Below, in pieces: positions 44,334 to 56,315 of a DNA stretch of 64,000 nucleotides. The DNA lies in the NCBI RefSeq assembly GCF_047501535.1, contig NZ_JAZDRJ010000010.1:113157-177156 (forward strand). Direction: 5' to 3'. The stretch's first letter is position 1, and the number at the start of each line of letters is the position of its first letter. Both the position numbers and the translations under genes were made by a program. The notes under the pieces were generated by a model that did not search any database, was not told the DNA's origin, and saw nothing but the letters and a program-made list of their open reading frames with translations. Source of the stretch: Yanghanlia sp047501535. GTDB lineage: Bacteria; Pseudomonadota; Gammaproteobacteria; Burkholderiales; Burkholderiaceae_B.

Positions 44334-44447
44334 CGGCTTCCCTCTAGATATAAAACAATTACTGGAAGTGTAGCAGCGCCAGGAAAGCCATGCGCGTTCG
44401 CTATACCTAAACCGCATACTCTTCACAGAAAATGACGCCACATCAAC

Positions 44448-46727
44448 TTAACGGCCCCCACGCAGCCGTGGCAAACCACGCACCTGGATGGTGACTTCAT
44501 CCAATACCGTACCCGAGTCATTGCTCAGCACGATGCGGTGTTGCCCGACACGCAGCGGCCAGCGTGATTCTTGGCCATTGGCCACATGACGACCTTCAAT
44601 GTGCCACTGTAGCAATTCAGGTGCCTGCTTTCCCGTATCGGCCCTGAGTGTCAGCTGCTGGTGAGCAAGAGGCATGTCGGGGTCGAAGGCGATGACGGTG
44701 CCGGCTGACGGGCTAAGGATGCGAGCATTCGCCACCGCCCGCGCCAACGCCGGTTCAACCCGGCTGATGGCCGTGCCGGGCAGAAAGTACTCGGTGCGCG
44801 CGGCTTCTATATTGTCAGCGAAAACAAGCGCTTGGCGCTCGACATCGGGCGGAGGGGGCGGCTGCCTGCTGCCAACGTCCTGATGCAAAGCCGACATCAC
44901 TTCGTGCCAGATCGGCCCCGCCCCGGAGACTCCGGACACATCACGCATACTCAAGCCCTGGCTATTGCCCACCCAGACTCCTACTGTGTAACGACTCGAC
45001 CAACCCAAAGCCCAGTTATCCCGCATATCCTTGCTGGTACCCGTTTTCACTGCCGACCAGAATCGGGTAGCAAGCGCACTTTCAAGCCCGAAGGTACGGG
45101 CCCGTGCGCGTCGATCAGAGAGAATGTCTCCCACTATCCAGCTGGCTCCAGCGCTGAACCGTTGCACGTTTTGCACCTCAGAAAACGATTCGCCCGCAAG
45201 AATGGCAGGTTCGCGCCAACGCCCCAGTTCAGCCAATGTCCGATAGGCATTAGTCAGGCTAAGGAGGTCCATATCAGCGCTGCCGAGACTAAGGCTGTAG
45301 CCGTAGTGCTCACCGTCGTGCAATAACGGCAGACCAAGGCTTCGCAGGCGCTGAACGAAACGCTCAACCCCCACCAACATAAGCACACGAACGGCGGGTA
45401 TGTTGAGCGAAGAAGCCAGGGCGCTACGTGCGCTTACCCACCCCACATAATTACGATCATAATTTTGCGGAATGTACAAACCGCCTGCCGTCGCCACATC
45501 CAGCGGCGCATCTTCCAGTAGCGAAGCAGCCGTAACATAGCGAGATTCCAGTGCTTGCGCATAAAGGAAAGGCTTTAAAGTGGAACCCGCCTGCCGCAGC
45601 GCCCGCGCATGGTCGACCTGGCCCGCTGCCGAGATGCCGCCCGACGACCCCACATAAGCGAGAATTTCCGCCGTCTCATTGTTCAACACCACCACAGCGG
45701 CGTCAGTCAGTTGCGCATGGCCCATGCCCGCCAAATGACGCTGAACACTTTCTAGCGCCACCCGTTGCAGGCTGGCATCCAAGGTCGTACGTACGGCGCC
45801 CGCCGCCCCTTTTTCCCCGGCCTGCGCTACCGCCATTCGAGAAAAGTGCGGCGCCAGCGTGGGAACATCGGCTGCTGGGCGCGCCGTGGCCGCCAGCCAC
45901 CCCGTCACATGATCGGGCAAGGTCGCACAATATTGCCCAGCGCCCCCATCGTTCAGCAAAGCACAGGCGCGCACTGTTACACGCTCAGCAGCAGCATTCG
46001 GCCCTCGCAACAAGGCAGCCGCCACGGCGGCCTCGCGCTGATCAAGGCCATGCGGATGCTTGCCGAACATCACCCGGGAGACCGCATCAATACCACGCAG
46101 TTCGCCCCTGAAGGCTGCCAGATTCAAATAGGCCTCCAGAATCTGTTCCTTGCTCCAGGCCGACTCCAGCAAACGCGCACTGCGCATCTGCGCCAGTTTC
46201 TGTTCCGGGCTGCGACCGCCCGCAGGCCGCTGCAACTCAGACGCCAACATGCCGGCCAGTTGCATGCTGAGCGTCGAAGCGCCACGCGAACTACCGCCCC
46301 AGGCCCAGTTCCAGCCCGCCGCTATCAAAGCCGGCCAATCCACGCCGCCATGATCGTAAAAGCGTCGATCTTCCGACAACAGCACCGCGCGCTGCATGGC
46401 AGGCGAGATATCGCCCAAAGGCACCCAGGCCCCGCGCCGCTCGGCGAAATCTTGTCGTACCGCACCAATAAGGACCCCATGCCTGTCCAACACCCATTGG
46501 TCGGAGGGCTGGTGCTGCGCCTTGACTTGCTCAAAAGACGGAAAAAATGGTGTCGCGGACGACATTGCAGCCAAGGGAACAAGCAGCAGCCAGGCTGATA
46601 AGAGAAGCCCCCAGCCATTCCGGACGAACCACCGCTGAATCACGGACGGGTGAGCGGCGTGTCGCCGCGCCGCTCGTTGGAAACAGCGCTGAACCCATAG
46701 CGGCTGCTTAACGCGGGGCAACGCCAT
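44448..46727 (-). CDS. pbpC: Penicillin-binding protein 1C
   Basis: A bifunctional peptidoglycan enzyme of about 759 residues. After one TM helix (about 43-60) comes the glycosyltransferase domain (EDRRFYDHGGVDWPAL and GASTLSMQLAGML), then the transpeptidase with nucleophile motif STLK and KTGTS. A C-terminal BiPBP_C beta domain follows. The ATG at 46727 overlaps the stop of the alpha-2-macroglobulin gene (TGATG) and has GGGGG upstream; an ATG 12 nt earlier is possible. PbpC and the macroglobulin are a conserved periplasmic pair. Confidence 0.93.
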   Translation of the reverse strand: MALPRVKQPLWVQRCFQRAARRHAAHPSVIQRWFVRNGWGLLLSAWLLLVPLAAMSSATPFFPSFEQVKAQHQPSDQWVLDRHGVLIGAVRQDFAERRGAWVPLGDISPAMQRAVLLSEDRRFYDHGGVDWPALIAAGWNWAWGGSSRGASTLSMQLAGMLASELQRPAGGRSPEQKLAQMRSARLLESAWSKEQILEAYLNLAAFRGELRGIDAVSRVMFGKHPHGLDQREAAVAAALLRGPNAAAERVTVRACALLNDGGAGQYCATLPDHVTGWLAATARPAADVPTLAPHFSRMAVAQAGEKGAAGAVRTTLDASLQRVALESVQRHLAGMGHAQLTDAAVVVLNNETAEILAYVGSSGGISAAGQVDHARALRQAGSTLKPFLYAQALESRYVTAASLLEDAPLDVATAGGLYIPQNYDRNYVGWVSARSALASSLNIPAVRVLMLVGVERFVQRLRSLGLPLLHDGEHYGYSLSLGSADMDLLSLTNAYRTLAELGRWREPAILAGESFSEVQNVQRFSAGASWIVGDILSDRRARARTFGLESALATRFWSAVKTGTSKDMRDNWALGWSSRYTVGVWVGNSQGLSMRDVSGVSGAGPIWHEVMSALHQDVGSRQPPPPPDVERQALVFADNIEAARTEYFLPGTAISRVEPALARAVANARILSPSAGTVIAFDPDMPLAHQQLTLRADTGKQAPELLQWHIEGRHVANGQESRWPLRVGQHRIVLSNDSGTVLDEVTIQVRGLPRLRGGR

Positions 46728-49700
46728 CAAAGCCCCCAAAACTCCACCTTGATACCGCCGGGATTCGGCAGACTCCCGAAAAGATCGGGCTGATACAGCG
46801 CTTCTACCCGCGTGGGCGGCAGAGAAAAACTGCCTGTAGCATTCAGCCTGACGGTGTATACCACCGTCACCCGCCCCGCCGGCAAGTAATCAAAATAAGC
46901 GCGATACGCTGTCGCCGTACGCTCCACATAGGTTGGCGGATAACGCCCACTGCCGGATTCTGACAATGCAAGGCGGGAATCACGGCCCGACCCCGAGCCC
47001 AGAATCGTGGCACCCGCCGGGATAGGATCATTCAGCACTACCCAAGTTGCCCCGTCACGGGCGTGAATATCCACTTCCACCCGATAAATGTCACCACGCG
47101 ACCAGCTATCAGCTTGCTGGCGCTGCACGGGAACCACTCGCCGCTCAATTCGGTAACCCATATTTTGGGAGTCGGCCGCCTCAATGCTTGCTTGTGCCCG
47201 CAACCCGGCCCATGCCCTGCCCTGACCCTCGTAGCTGAGCTGTAAGGCACCTGCATCACGCGACGGCCATTGCATCAGCGCCGTGGCCGTTTCCCCAGGT
47301 GACGGCACAACCAGTTGCGCCTTCGCTTCAGCCGATGAAACCGACAAGGTTCCGCTGGCGGCTTGAGGCTCGAAATGTTCGGCAAAACGCGCCAAAGCCA
47401 GAACGCCCAACAGGTTTTCGGTGGTGATGGCCCAACGGCCCTGCTGCTGCAACGCCAGCAACCCTTGCGCCATGCGTGGCATGTCATCATGCCACTCGGG
47501 CTCTTGCGCAACAGCCAGCATTAAGCGCGCCAGGCTGGTGGTACGCGTAGCCATCAAGCCGGGGGCCGCATTCAGACTGGTATCACTAAACACCATGGTG
47601 CCGCCCGACACCGTCATGCGCGACACGAGAATACGGCGTGCCTGCAATATTTCTTTCTGCCAGCCTTGTTGCTGCGGCAAACGAGTTAGCACGGACAGCC
47701 AATCCACCACAGCGGGAGTCGGCCATTGCTGCGGCGCCTGCGACAAACTACTCAGCATGGCGGCATTCACCCTCCCATGCCGGGCCAGCGCCTCCATAGC
47801 CATCAGGCGGCGGGCATCCAGGCTCGTCCCCGTCCAGCGGGTCTCACGCGTGAGCCGCCCTTCGGCAAACGCCTGCAAGCCATCCAACATGCGCTGCAAG
47901 AGTTCAGAAGGCAATGGAAGACCCAGCCCCAGTTGGTGGGCGTCGTCAACCACCGACACCAGATAGGCCGTTAACACTTCACTGCCCGGCCCCGTGCCTG
48001 GGAAGTAGCGCAACAGGCCATCATCGTCCATATGAGTGGCCAGCCGATCCACCACCTTGCGCCAGCGTTCGCCATCCTGCAAGGCAATGGCCTGCGAAGC
48101 GGTTTGCTCAAGGCAGGTATAGGGGTAGGCCCGCCACCAATCCCGCACGCCTTCAAGACTCCCCACCAACGACCCAGCTACATCGACCGCGACGCCACCG
48201 AAAACCGCGCCCTTCTCGCTACGTTGCGCAAGCCTCGGGGCGGCAAGCGGCACTTCAGTGGTTTCACCTGTAAGCAGGCTCAGTAACGTCGCCTGTACCG
48301 TAGTCGTCGGCAGACGGGGTTCAACACGCTGGTTGACGCGCACACGGTCGAAAATCGCGCTATCAGAGGCTTCAAAAAACCATTCCACCTGTGCTTCTTC
48401 ATCAGGCCAATCCAAAACAGGTGCCTGAACATCCCAACTGACGCTGGCTGCGGCCCCTGGCGACAGGCGCAGCTCACGATCCGGCAGGCTTTCATGTTGA
48501 CCGTTACCACCGCGAGCAGCGCTGACGATGACCTCGCGTTCTTCTTCAGTTCCGTTACGCACTGTCACTTGCGCCCGATAGCGATCGGCTTCGCGTACGA
48601 CAGGCGGCAGGCCTGACACCAGTTGGATATCCTGGCGCGTAACCACCTGAGTCTGGGCGCTGCCAAAATACCCCGCTCCATAATCGGCCAACGCCACCAG
48701 CCGGAAACGGCTGACCGAATCATTCATGCGAAAGCGCACCTGCGCCTGGCCATTAGCGTCAAGCTGTACCTCCGGCAGCCAAGCGACTAAGGGGTCGAAA
48801 AATTGACGCGTCGGCATACTGCCCCCGCCCCCTCCTGCCGCAACGGCCTTGCGCCCATAGTGACGTCGCCCCACAACCTCCATTTGACTGGTTGCGGTGC
48901 GTACACTCAGGCTGCGACGCGGATGCATAGCTTCGTACAGCGCCCAGCTATCATTCGGAGCCAGCTCAAGCAAGGCTTCATCCACCACAGCAAAGGCCAC
49001 GGTGCCATGGGCGGCGGGCCTGCCATTCGGCAGGCTGACCGTCAGCCGCGCAGTGGACTCTTGCCTGACTTGCACTACCTCATTGTCCGGCGTCAATTCC
49101 ACCTTTAAGCGGTCGCCCTCGCCAGCCAAACGCAATTCCGCCAACCCCAGCCGGAATGCAGGCTTAGCCAAATCGATCTGGCTGGTCACCTTCATATCTT
49201 CGGGGTTCTCGCTCCAAGCCCGCAGCCAACTGCCCGGCTGTCGCCAACCCCATTCAAAAAAGGATTGCCAGGGCAGTTCGTACAAGCGCCCCCGCACCAC
49301 TAATACAGACACAAAGGCGTTCGGCCCCCAGTCCTGGGAAACAGGGATTCTGACCACGGGACTCCTGCCTTCCAGCCTGACCTGCTGAGTCCAAAGCACG
49401 CCCTCCCGCTCCACGCTCACCAGCGCCAGTGCCTCTCTAAACGGCATGCGCACCTGGAATTCGGCCTCTTCCCCCACCGCCCATTCCCGTTTGGCGGGAA
49501 TCAAATCGATACGATCATCGTCTGCACCATCGAACCAGAGCTCACCCGCACCCGACACCCAGACGGTGCCGGCGGCTCGCGAGACCCGCCCTCGTTCATC
49601 TTGCGCGACAGCCACCAGTTCGTACGAGCCGCTGCGCTCAAAACGCGCCGCACACTCCAGTACGCCAGCAGTGTTAGTTTTGCCAGTACACACCGTGCCG

Positions 49701-52671
49701 GCATCTTCGAATTCCGTATGGGAGTCATAACGGTAGAAGCCTCCGACCATGCGCTTGCGTACCGTATAGGTTTTGCGCTGCACGGCTTGCAACTGTATTT
49801 CCACATCCGCGCGAGGCTTGGCATCGGTGCCCAAAGCAATCATGCTGACTGGAATGTCCTGCCCGGCCTGGTTCCAGCCTTCCACCTTGATGCCAGCCTG
49901 CACGCTGCTGGGCCAGACATCGACCGATTGCGATAGGGTTTGAATTTCACCATTAGGGTCGGCAAAAGCCGCCTCGAAAACAAACCGGCCCGGCTGCTCA
50001 GCGATGGGGACTGAATCAATGTCTATCGTCGCCATGCCATTAGCGTCCAGCGTAAAGCGTCGTCCATCCACAAATAATTGCCGGCCCGGCACACCCTCGT
50101 CTTCCGCCCGCCAACCAGCATCGCTCACCCTTGTACCGGCCTCGTCGCGCTCGGATGGCGGCATGAAGCTGTACTCTTCATAGTCGGCCATGGCGACATA
50201 ACGCGACTGCGCCACGGCACTCAGCTCTACCTGCTGCCCTTGTGCCGCACCGCCGGACAGCCAAGACAACTGCATATCAACCGCCAGCTTATCGGGTGCA
50301 ACCAAGACGTCGGGCCTTTCTCCGCCTCGAACCACCAGTTGGCCAGTCAGCATGGGAAGACGGAATTCCTCTACTTTGAATTCCGTGCTGCCATACCAAC
50401 CATGCTGTTCGTCAGCCAGACGCACGGTATAGGAACCCAGGCGAGCCGATTCTGGAAGCTCGAATTCGCTCAACGCAATTAAGCCGCCTGTGGCCGTTTC
50501 CTTCCAGCGCACCGGCAATTCATGACTCTGAGAGGAGCCCTCGTGCTCAATGATCAGGCGATCCGGGCGCGCTGCGGTGGGGTTTTGCAGACCGTCACGG
50601 GTTTCCTCGCGCAAATAGTGCTTCATCCGCACTGTCTCACCCGCCCTGAACAGGCTGCGATCAAACACCGTATGCGACAACAGCTCAGGCTCAGTACCAG
50701 AGCGCGTAGGCACATTGAAGCGCCAGTTCTCAATACCGCGATCCCATTCAGACATCACAAAGGAATAATCGGCCGCACCGAATGCTTGAGGATGCTCCGC
50801 CGGAATACTTGCGGAAATAAACAGACCGTATAAATCGGTGCTGTGACAGTAATCCGGCTCCTCCAACTGTGCCAGATGGTGCCACACGCCTTTAGCGTCA
50901 CTACGCCCGCTGGCCAGCAGTTTGCCATTGCAATCCCGCACAGAAATTTCAGCATCCGCCACCGGCTGGGCGTCGGCCAGCGTCGTCACCCACACCAGGA
51001 GATCATCCATCCCCTTTTTCACATGCAAGGATAAGTTAGTCAGCAGCACGCCCGTACGCACATACATTGGCGAGGCGTCTTCTAGCAGCGAGGCGCCGAG
51101 GCGCGGAGATTCAATTTCCAGAACATGGAAACCCGGCTCTTCCAAGGGCACGCCGACCACTTCGAAAGGCCTGAATTCGCCTCCCGTATCGCCTGGCAGC
51201 GTCATGTGTTTTGTGTCGGGTGCATCTTTCAACAAAGAAACAGCGCGAGAGTCTGTCAGCGTCGCCCAATCTTGCTGGGTCTGCCCGGGCGCGCGGCCCG
51301 CCAGAATATTCTGCACTTGCTCCTGGCTCCACCGCCCGCCTTCGAGCCGATTCAAACGGGCATACCACGCCAGCACCTGCGCATCGTCGATACTGTGCAA
51401 GCTGGAGACCTTGCCCGCCGACCACCCCTTGCCCCGCAGCGCCACATCGGCTTCTACATGCCTGAGTGTTACCGGAACCGCCGGCGGCTCCTGCCCCGCA
51501 GAGCCGGGGCGGCCATGGGCGAAGCGTTCTATCACCCCTAATGTTCCGGAAGCGAACTTTGCAAGTGGCGGGTAATCGGCGACCGAAAACTCAAGCGGAA
51601 ACCGCTCAGCGTTTTCCAGCGACCGCCCCGCATCGTCGCGCAAATCTTCTGGCAGAGCCAGCGTAAGGGAGGTATTGGCCGGAAACGGCCCAGGAAACTT
51701 CACATGGGTTAGGAAATCACTCTCGAAAGTATCGGGCGCGACATCGAACTGCTGATCACCCGCACTTAGGCTGATGCCCTTCAAGGCCTCACTCGCCACG
51801 GGCGCAGAAAACGTGACGCTGAGCGGTGTCATGGGCAGGCAAGGCTGCCCCGCCCTTTCGCGCTGGCAAGACAGCGTGGCCATAAAGGGTGGGCGTACCT
51901 CGTATTCCCAGACCTGTGCATCTTGAGAACCCGGCAGACCAACCGGTTGCTCCAACGCACGAATACCCGCCCCCACATCCAACCTGACCTGCGCCTCGGG
52001 CGGCAAGACCCGGGCGCATTGCAGCAGCACCAGCTGCTCCGGCGTTCTAGGTGGCGGCATATACGCCGCCTTCATTAGCGACTCAACATCTACCTTAGAC
52101 AGCTGCCGGACTGGAATTCTCTCGCCCAACCCTTCTACCGCACAGTAGCTTTGCTGCGCGACCCCTTCCGCATCCACCGCTGCATCGAAGTTGAGAATAA
52201 AGACCTGTTCTTCATCAATCGTCGTGCTTGGGTAAGGACGGAGATCCACCACTGACGGCGCGCCAGTATTGAATTCATAGCGCAAATCGGCGGGAAGCGG
52301 CCGCCCCGCAAGATCGCGAAAACTGGGGTTAGCGCTGGCGGCACAACTCACCCCCGCAGGTAGCGTCGATTCAAAGATATACGTCCAGCGCGCATCATCC
52401 AGCCAGCGCCCCTGCCCCTTTGGCGCACGACCCTGACAATCCAGCACCACCGGCGCCGCCGCAGCGGCATCGCCAAAAGCGGATACCGAGCCTGCAAACC
52501 GCAACTGCACGGCTTCCACCCCGGACACCGGCCCTTGCGGAAGGAATTCAACAATTTCAACCGACTGCTCTGGCTCACCAGAACTCGTTGCTGCAACGGC
52601 TTTACTTGCCAGCGCTCCAGCCAGCGCCAACGCTAAAGACCNNNNNNNNNNCCACAACGCAACCCCTGCAT
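46727..52671 (-). CDS. Alpha-2-macroglobulin family protein (5' end crosses a scaffold gap)
   Basis: A periplasmic or membrane-anchored protease trap of roughly 1980 residues, YfhM-like. It has repeated MG domains, a bait-like region, and the thioester motif CLEQ (codons 48117-48106) in PYTCLEQTASQAIALQ. It pairs with pbpC and probably guards the cell wall against host or foreign proteases. The signal peptide (SLALALAGALASKAVAA) is cut by the N run. An ATG at 52671, preceded by AGGAG at 7 nt, would make a good start but is one base out of frame if the gap is exactly 10 bp. The true gap length decides this. Confidence 0.85.
52642..52651. other. Scaffold gap (10 N)
   Basis: Ten ambiguous bases fall in the signal peptide of the alpha-2-macroglobulin gene. 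Their number may be a placeholder. Confidence 0.99.
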
Positions 52672-52785
52672 GCTGCTTCTCCTGTTTTGAGCAGAAGATA
52701 CCACTGCAGCATGGGGCACGACTAGTCAATATGACGACCTTTATGCAATAATTGCGGACTTCGTGCAGCTTATAATGCCCGATGT

Positions 52786-52864
<79 letters not shown>

Positions 52865-52890
52865 CCTCATACGCTCCACACCCATCAATT

Positions 52891-53019
52891 TACGCAAACA
52901 TACGCATACTTTCATAGTGTGTGGTACGTGCCTGCAGGCACTCAGAAATCAACCTTCCCAAGCATATATAAGCTTTATTTGCTAATCTTTTACGCAATTT
53001 TTACGCAAGGGATTACGCA
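52891..53019 (+). repeat. Five TACGCA repeats beside the tRNA (putative integrase arm sites)
   Basis: TACGCA occurs at 52891, 52901, 52991, 53002 and 53014. The spacings 10, 11 and 12 bp within the two clusters are about one helical turn. They lie between the tRNA 3' end and the integrase remnant, where arm-type sites of an attL junction would be. Confidence 0.5.
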
Positions 53020-53021
53020 AA

Positions 53022-53232
53022 ATGGCATCCTTCAGAAAGTCGGGGAACGGTTGGCGTGCTGAAATCCTAGAGAAAGTAATTCGCGCAAGTGCTACCTTCC
53101 CCCAGCAAGCGGGAAGCACAAGAATGGGCTGTAAAGAGGGAAACTGAGATTTCCAGTATGCGAGCTGAGACTACCTCATCCCCCCCGTCGCACGGCACGC
53201 CTCAGGCCACATCGGCACCGGCGCATATTTGA
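53022..53232 (+). pseudogene. Truncated, frameshifted tyrosine integrase start
   Basis: From the ATG at 53022 the frame reads MASFRKSGNGWRAEIL and continues to RASATFP, typical of P4/phage-type tyrosine integrases. It then loses frame at a run of five C (53099-53103) and stops early. Removing one C restores SKREAQEWAVKRETEISSMRAE, again a standard integrase N-terminus. Similarity fades near 53178, and no catalytic domain (R...HxxR...Y) follows. The fragment is a decayed island integrase. The frameshift could in part be a sequencing error, but the truncation is real in this assembly. Confidence 0.75.
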
Positions 53233-53495
53233 ATATCCTTGACCCCTTTGATCTTCTGCCTCCCTATACTTAGCATCGCTAGGATAGAATCAATTTGTCA
53301 CATCAACATTTCCGTAATTAAACGTGTTTCTCCGCAAAAACACGTTTTTTAAATGTTGCAGTCATCCTGTGATGTTTAATAACCGAAGCGGGCGAGCTCT
53401 ATTTTCAATATGGATAAAGTCGCTACTACGCAGAGAGCATGCCCTTCGCCAGCGCTCATTAACGCGTCGATCAACGATTTAAAGCTCTCAGATAC
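53233..53495. other. Non-coding stretch before hsdR
   Basis: This AT-rich stretch separates the integrase remnant from hsdR. Apart from the terminator at 53320-53350 I see no gene. The hsdR promoter should be in the final 145 bp, but no convincing -35/-10 pair or Shine-Dalgarno was found. Confidence 0.6.
53320..53350 (+). terminator. Intrinsic terminator upstream of hsdR
   Basis: AAACGTGTTT (53320-53329) and AAACACGTTT (53338-53347) form a perfect 10-bp stem, followed by a T-run to 53350. It would stop transcripts coming from the integrase side and insulate the defence operon. Confidence 0.75.
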
Positions 53496-56315
53496 ATGGC
53501 AAATCAGACACCAGAACAAAAAGCCCGCGACCAGATAGATGCTTTACTGACACAAGCCGGATGGGCGGTTCAAGACAAGAACAAGATCAACCTTTCAGCA
53601 TCTACCGGTATTGCCGTTCGCGAATATCAGACCGACGTCGGACCTGCTGACTATGTCCTGTTCGTGGAAAAGCAGGCCGTGGGTATCGTGGAGGCTAAAC
53701 CTGAGACATGGGGCGAGAAGATCACCACAGTGGAAGAACAGTCCCAGGGCTATGCCAACGCGACGTTGAAATGGGTTAACAATACGCAAACATTACGCTT
53801 TGTATATGAAAGCACTGGTGTCATCACGCGTTTTACAGATGGTTCAGATCCACAACCACGATCTCGCGAAGTATTTAGTTTCCACCGCCCGGAAACACTC
53901 AGCAAATGGGTTAAGGAATCGCTTGCGGGAAAGAAGAGCCTGCGCGGTCGACTACAGGATTTCCCGCCTTTGAACACTGACGGGCTGCGAGATTGCCAAA
54001 TAACCGCCATCACCAACCTTGAAGAATCCTTCAAGCAGGACAAACCCCGCGCTCTGATCCAGATGGCCACCGGTTCCGGTAAAACCTTTACTGCTATTAC
54101 CGCCAGTTATCGGCTGCTACGCGAGCCGGTCAGCGCCAATCGCATTCTGTTCCTGGTAGATACCAAAAACTTGGGAGAACAGGCCGAACAGGAATTCATG
54201 ACCTTCGTGCCCAATGACGATAACCGCAAATTCACCGAACTCTATACGGTACAGCGACTGAAAAGCCAGTACGTCCCCACCGATGCCCAGGTGTACATCA
54301 GCACTATTCAGCGCATGTACTCCATTTTGAAAGACGAGCCACTGGATGAATCGCTGGAAGAACAAAACCCGGCTGAGCAGCTCACCAAACCCAAAACACC
54401 GCTGCCGGTGGTGTATAACGAGAAAATCCCACCGGAATTTTTTGATGTCATCATCATTGATGAATGCCACCGCTCCATCTACAACCTGTGGCGGCAGGTG
54501 CTGGAATACTTCGATGCCTACTTGGTGGGCTTAACCGCCACACCAGATAACCGCACCTACGGTTTCTTCCGCAAAAATGTTGTTAGTGAATACAATCACG
54601 AAAAAGCCGTGGCCGATGGGGTTAACGTCGGCAACGAAATCTTTGTTATCGAAACCGAAAAGACCAAGCACGGCGGCAAGGTAGAAGCGAAGCAACTGGT
54701 GGAACGCCGGGAACGCACCACCCGCAAGAAACGCTGGGAAACACAGGACGAAGACGAAACCTACACGGCCAAACAGCTCGACCGCGATATCGTCAACCCC
54801 GACCAGATTCGCACCGTTATCCGCAGCTTCAAGGATGCACTACCCACCATCTTCCCAGGCCGCAAAGAGGTGCCCAAAACGCTGATCTTTGCCAAAACCG
54901 ACAGCCACGCCGATGACATTATTCAAACTGTGCGCGAGGAGTTTGGGGAAAGTAACCAGTTCTGCAAAAAGGTCACCTACCGTGCCGCCCACGACAAAAC
55001 CAATGCCGACGGCAAGGTGATTGAAAAAGGCGAAGACCCAAAATCCGTGCTCGCTCAATTTCGTAACGATTACTACCCGCGCATCGCCGTCACCGTCGAC
55101 ATGATCGCCACCGGCACCGATGTCAAAGCGCTGGAGTGCCTACTGTTCATGCGCGATGTGAAAAGCAAAAACTACTTCGAGCAAATGAAGGGCCGCGGCA
55201 CCCGCACACTGGATAAAGACAGCCTGCAAAAGGTCACCCCATCGGCCCAGAGCGCCAAAACCCACTATGTTATCGTGGATGCCGTCGGTGTCACCAAGTC
55301 CGTCAAAACCGCCAGCCAACCACTTATCACCAAGCCCAGCGTGCCGCTGAAAGATTTGGCCATGGGTGTGATGATGGGCGCCAGCGATAGCGACACAGTT
55401 TCATCGCTGGCCGGCCGTCTGGCGCGACTGGACAAACAACTGGATGACAACGAGCGCGCCCGCATTGCCGAGAAGGCTGGCGGCACTCCGTTGTTAGTGA
55501 TTGTCGGTGAACTTTTCAACGCCATCGACGGCGACCGGGTAGAACAGAAAGCACTGGAAATCGTGGGCCAGCCCGCCGGCACCGACCCCGGTGATGACGC
55601 ACGCAACAAGGCCCAACAACAACTGGTCAGCGAAGTCGCGAAGGTGTTTAACGGCGAATTGATCGAGCTGATCGACTCCATCCGCCGCGACAAAGAACAA
55701 ACCATCGTCCACGACGACTTGGATACCGTACTCAAAGCCGAATGGGATGGTGAAACCACCGAAAACGCCAAAGCACTCACTCAGGAATTTTCGGACTATC
55801 TACATGAGCATGTGGAAGTAATTGATGCCCTTACCCTCTATTTCAAAACCCCGGCCCGACGCGCCGAAGTGACCTACCCGCAAGTCAAAGCCCTGTTGGA
55901 AAAGCTCAAACAGGACAGGCCGAAGCTGGCACCGCTACGCATCTGGCAAGCCTACGCCCACTTGGATAACTATAGCGGCGACAATCCCCTAACCGAGCTT
56001 ACCGCGCTGGTGGCACTGGTGCGCCGTGTCTGCGGGCTGGACAATACAATCACCACCTTTGGCAGCACCGTAAGAAAGAATTTTCAGGATTGGATCATGA
56101 AGTACCACGCCGGTAGCTCAGAAAAATTCAACGAACAGCAAATGCAATGGCTGCACGCCATTCGCGACCATATCGCCAGCTCCTTTCATTTCGAAAAGGA
56201 TGATTTGGATATGACGCCCTTTGATGCTCAAGGCGGATTGATGGGCATGTATCAGCAGTTTGGCGACAAAATGGATTGGGTGATTGATGAGCTGAATCGG
56301 GAGTTAGTGGCGTGA
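53496..56315 (+). CDS. hsdR: Type I restriction endonuclease subunit HsdR
   Basis: The restriction and translocation subunit of a type I R-M enzyme, which cuts unmodified DNA after ATP-driven translocation. The 939-residue protein has a PD-(D/E)xK nuclease with D52 and E66-x-K68 (VGPADYV and VGIVEAK). The SF2 motor has MATGSGKT near 189-196, DECH near 322-325, GLTATPDN, MIATGTDVK and MKGRGTRT. All motor motifs look intact. It is the first gene of the defence block, and its stop overlaps the hsdS start (TGATG). No clear ribosome-binding site precedes the ATG. Confidence 0.94.
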   Translation: MANQTPEQKARDQIDALLTQAGWAVQDKNKINLSASTGIAVREYQTDVGPADYVLFVEKQAVGIVEAKPETWGEKITTVEEQSQGYANATLKWVNNTQTLRFVYESTGVITRFTDGSDPQPRSREVFSFHRPETLSKWVKESLAGKKSLRGRLQDFPPLNTDGLRDCQITAITNLEESFKQDKPRALIQMATGSGKTFTAITASYRLLREPVSANRILFLVDTKNLGEQAEQEFMTFVPNDDNRKFTELYTVQRLKSQYVPTDAQVYISTIQRMYSILKDEPLDESLEEQNPAEQLTKPKTPLPVVYNEKIPPEFFDVIIIDECHRSIYNLWRQVLEYFDAYLVGLTATPDNRTYGFFRKNVVSEYNHEKAVADGVNVGNEIFVIETEKTKHGGKVEAKQLVERRERTTRKKRWETQDEDETYTAKQLDRDIVNPDQIRTVIRSFKDALPTIFPGRKEVPKTLIFAKTDSHADDIIQTVREEFGESNQFCKKVTYRAAHDKTNADGKVIEKGEDPKSVLAQFRNDYYPRIAVTVDMIATGTDVKALECLLFMRDVKSKNYFEQMKGRGTRTLDKDSLQKVTPSAQSAKTHYVIVDAVGVTKSVKTASQPLITKPSVPLKDLAMGVMMGASDSDTVSSLAGRLARLDKQLDDNERARIAEKAGGTPLLVIVGELFNAIDGDRVEQKALEIVGQPAGTDPGDDARNKAQQQLVSEVAKVFNGELIELIDSIRRDKEQTIVHDDLDTVLKAEWDGETTENAKALTQEFSDYLHEHVEVIDALTLYFKTPARRAEVTYPQVKALLEKLKQDRPKLAPLRIWQAYAHLDNYSGDNPLTELTALVALVRRVCGLDNTITTFGSTVRKNFQDWIMKYHAGSSEKFNEQQMQWLHAIRDHIASSFHFEKDDLDMTPFDAQGGLMGMYQQFGDKMDWVIDELNRELVA

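Noticed and set aside
44334..44441. Longer start for the SecD-like lipoprotein
   Set aside because: It would bury the signal peptide and lipobox inside the protein. The ATG at 44333 has a good ribosome-binding site.
52891..53019. TACGCA repeats as a CRISPR array
   Set aside because: The units are 6 bp with irregular spacing of 10-90 bp, there are no spacers of constant length and no cas genes.
53239..53270. TTGACC...TATACT as a promoter for hsdR
   Set aside because: The spacer is 20 bp, and a strong terminator at 53320-53350 lies between it and hsdR.
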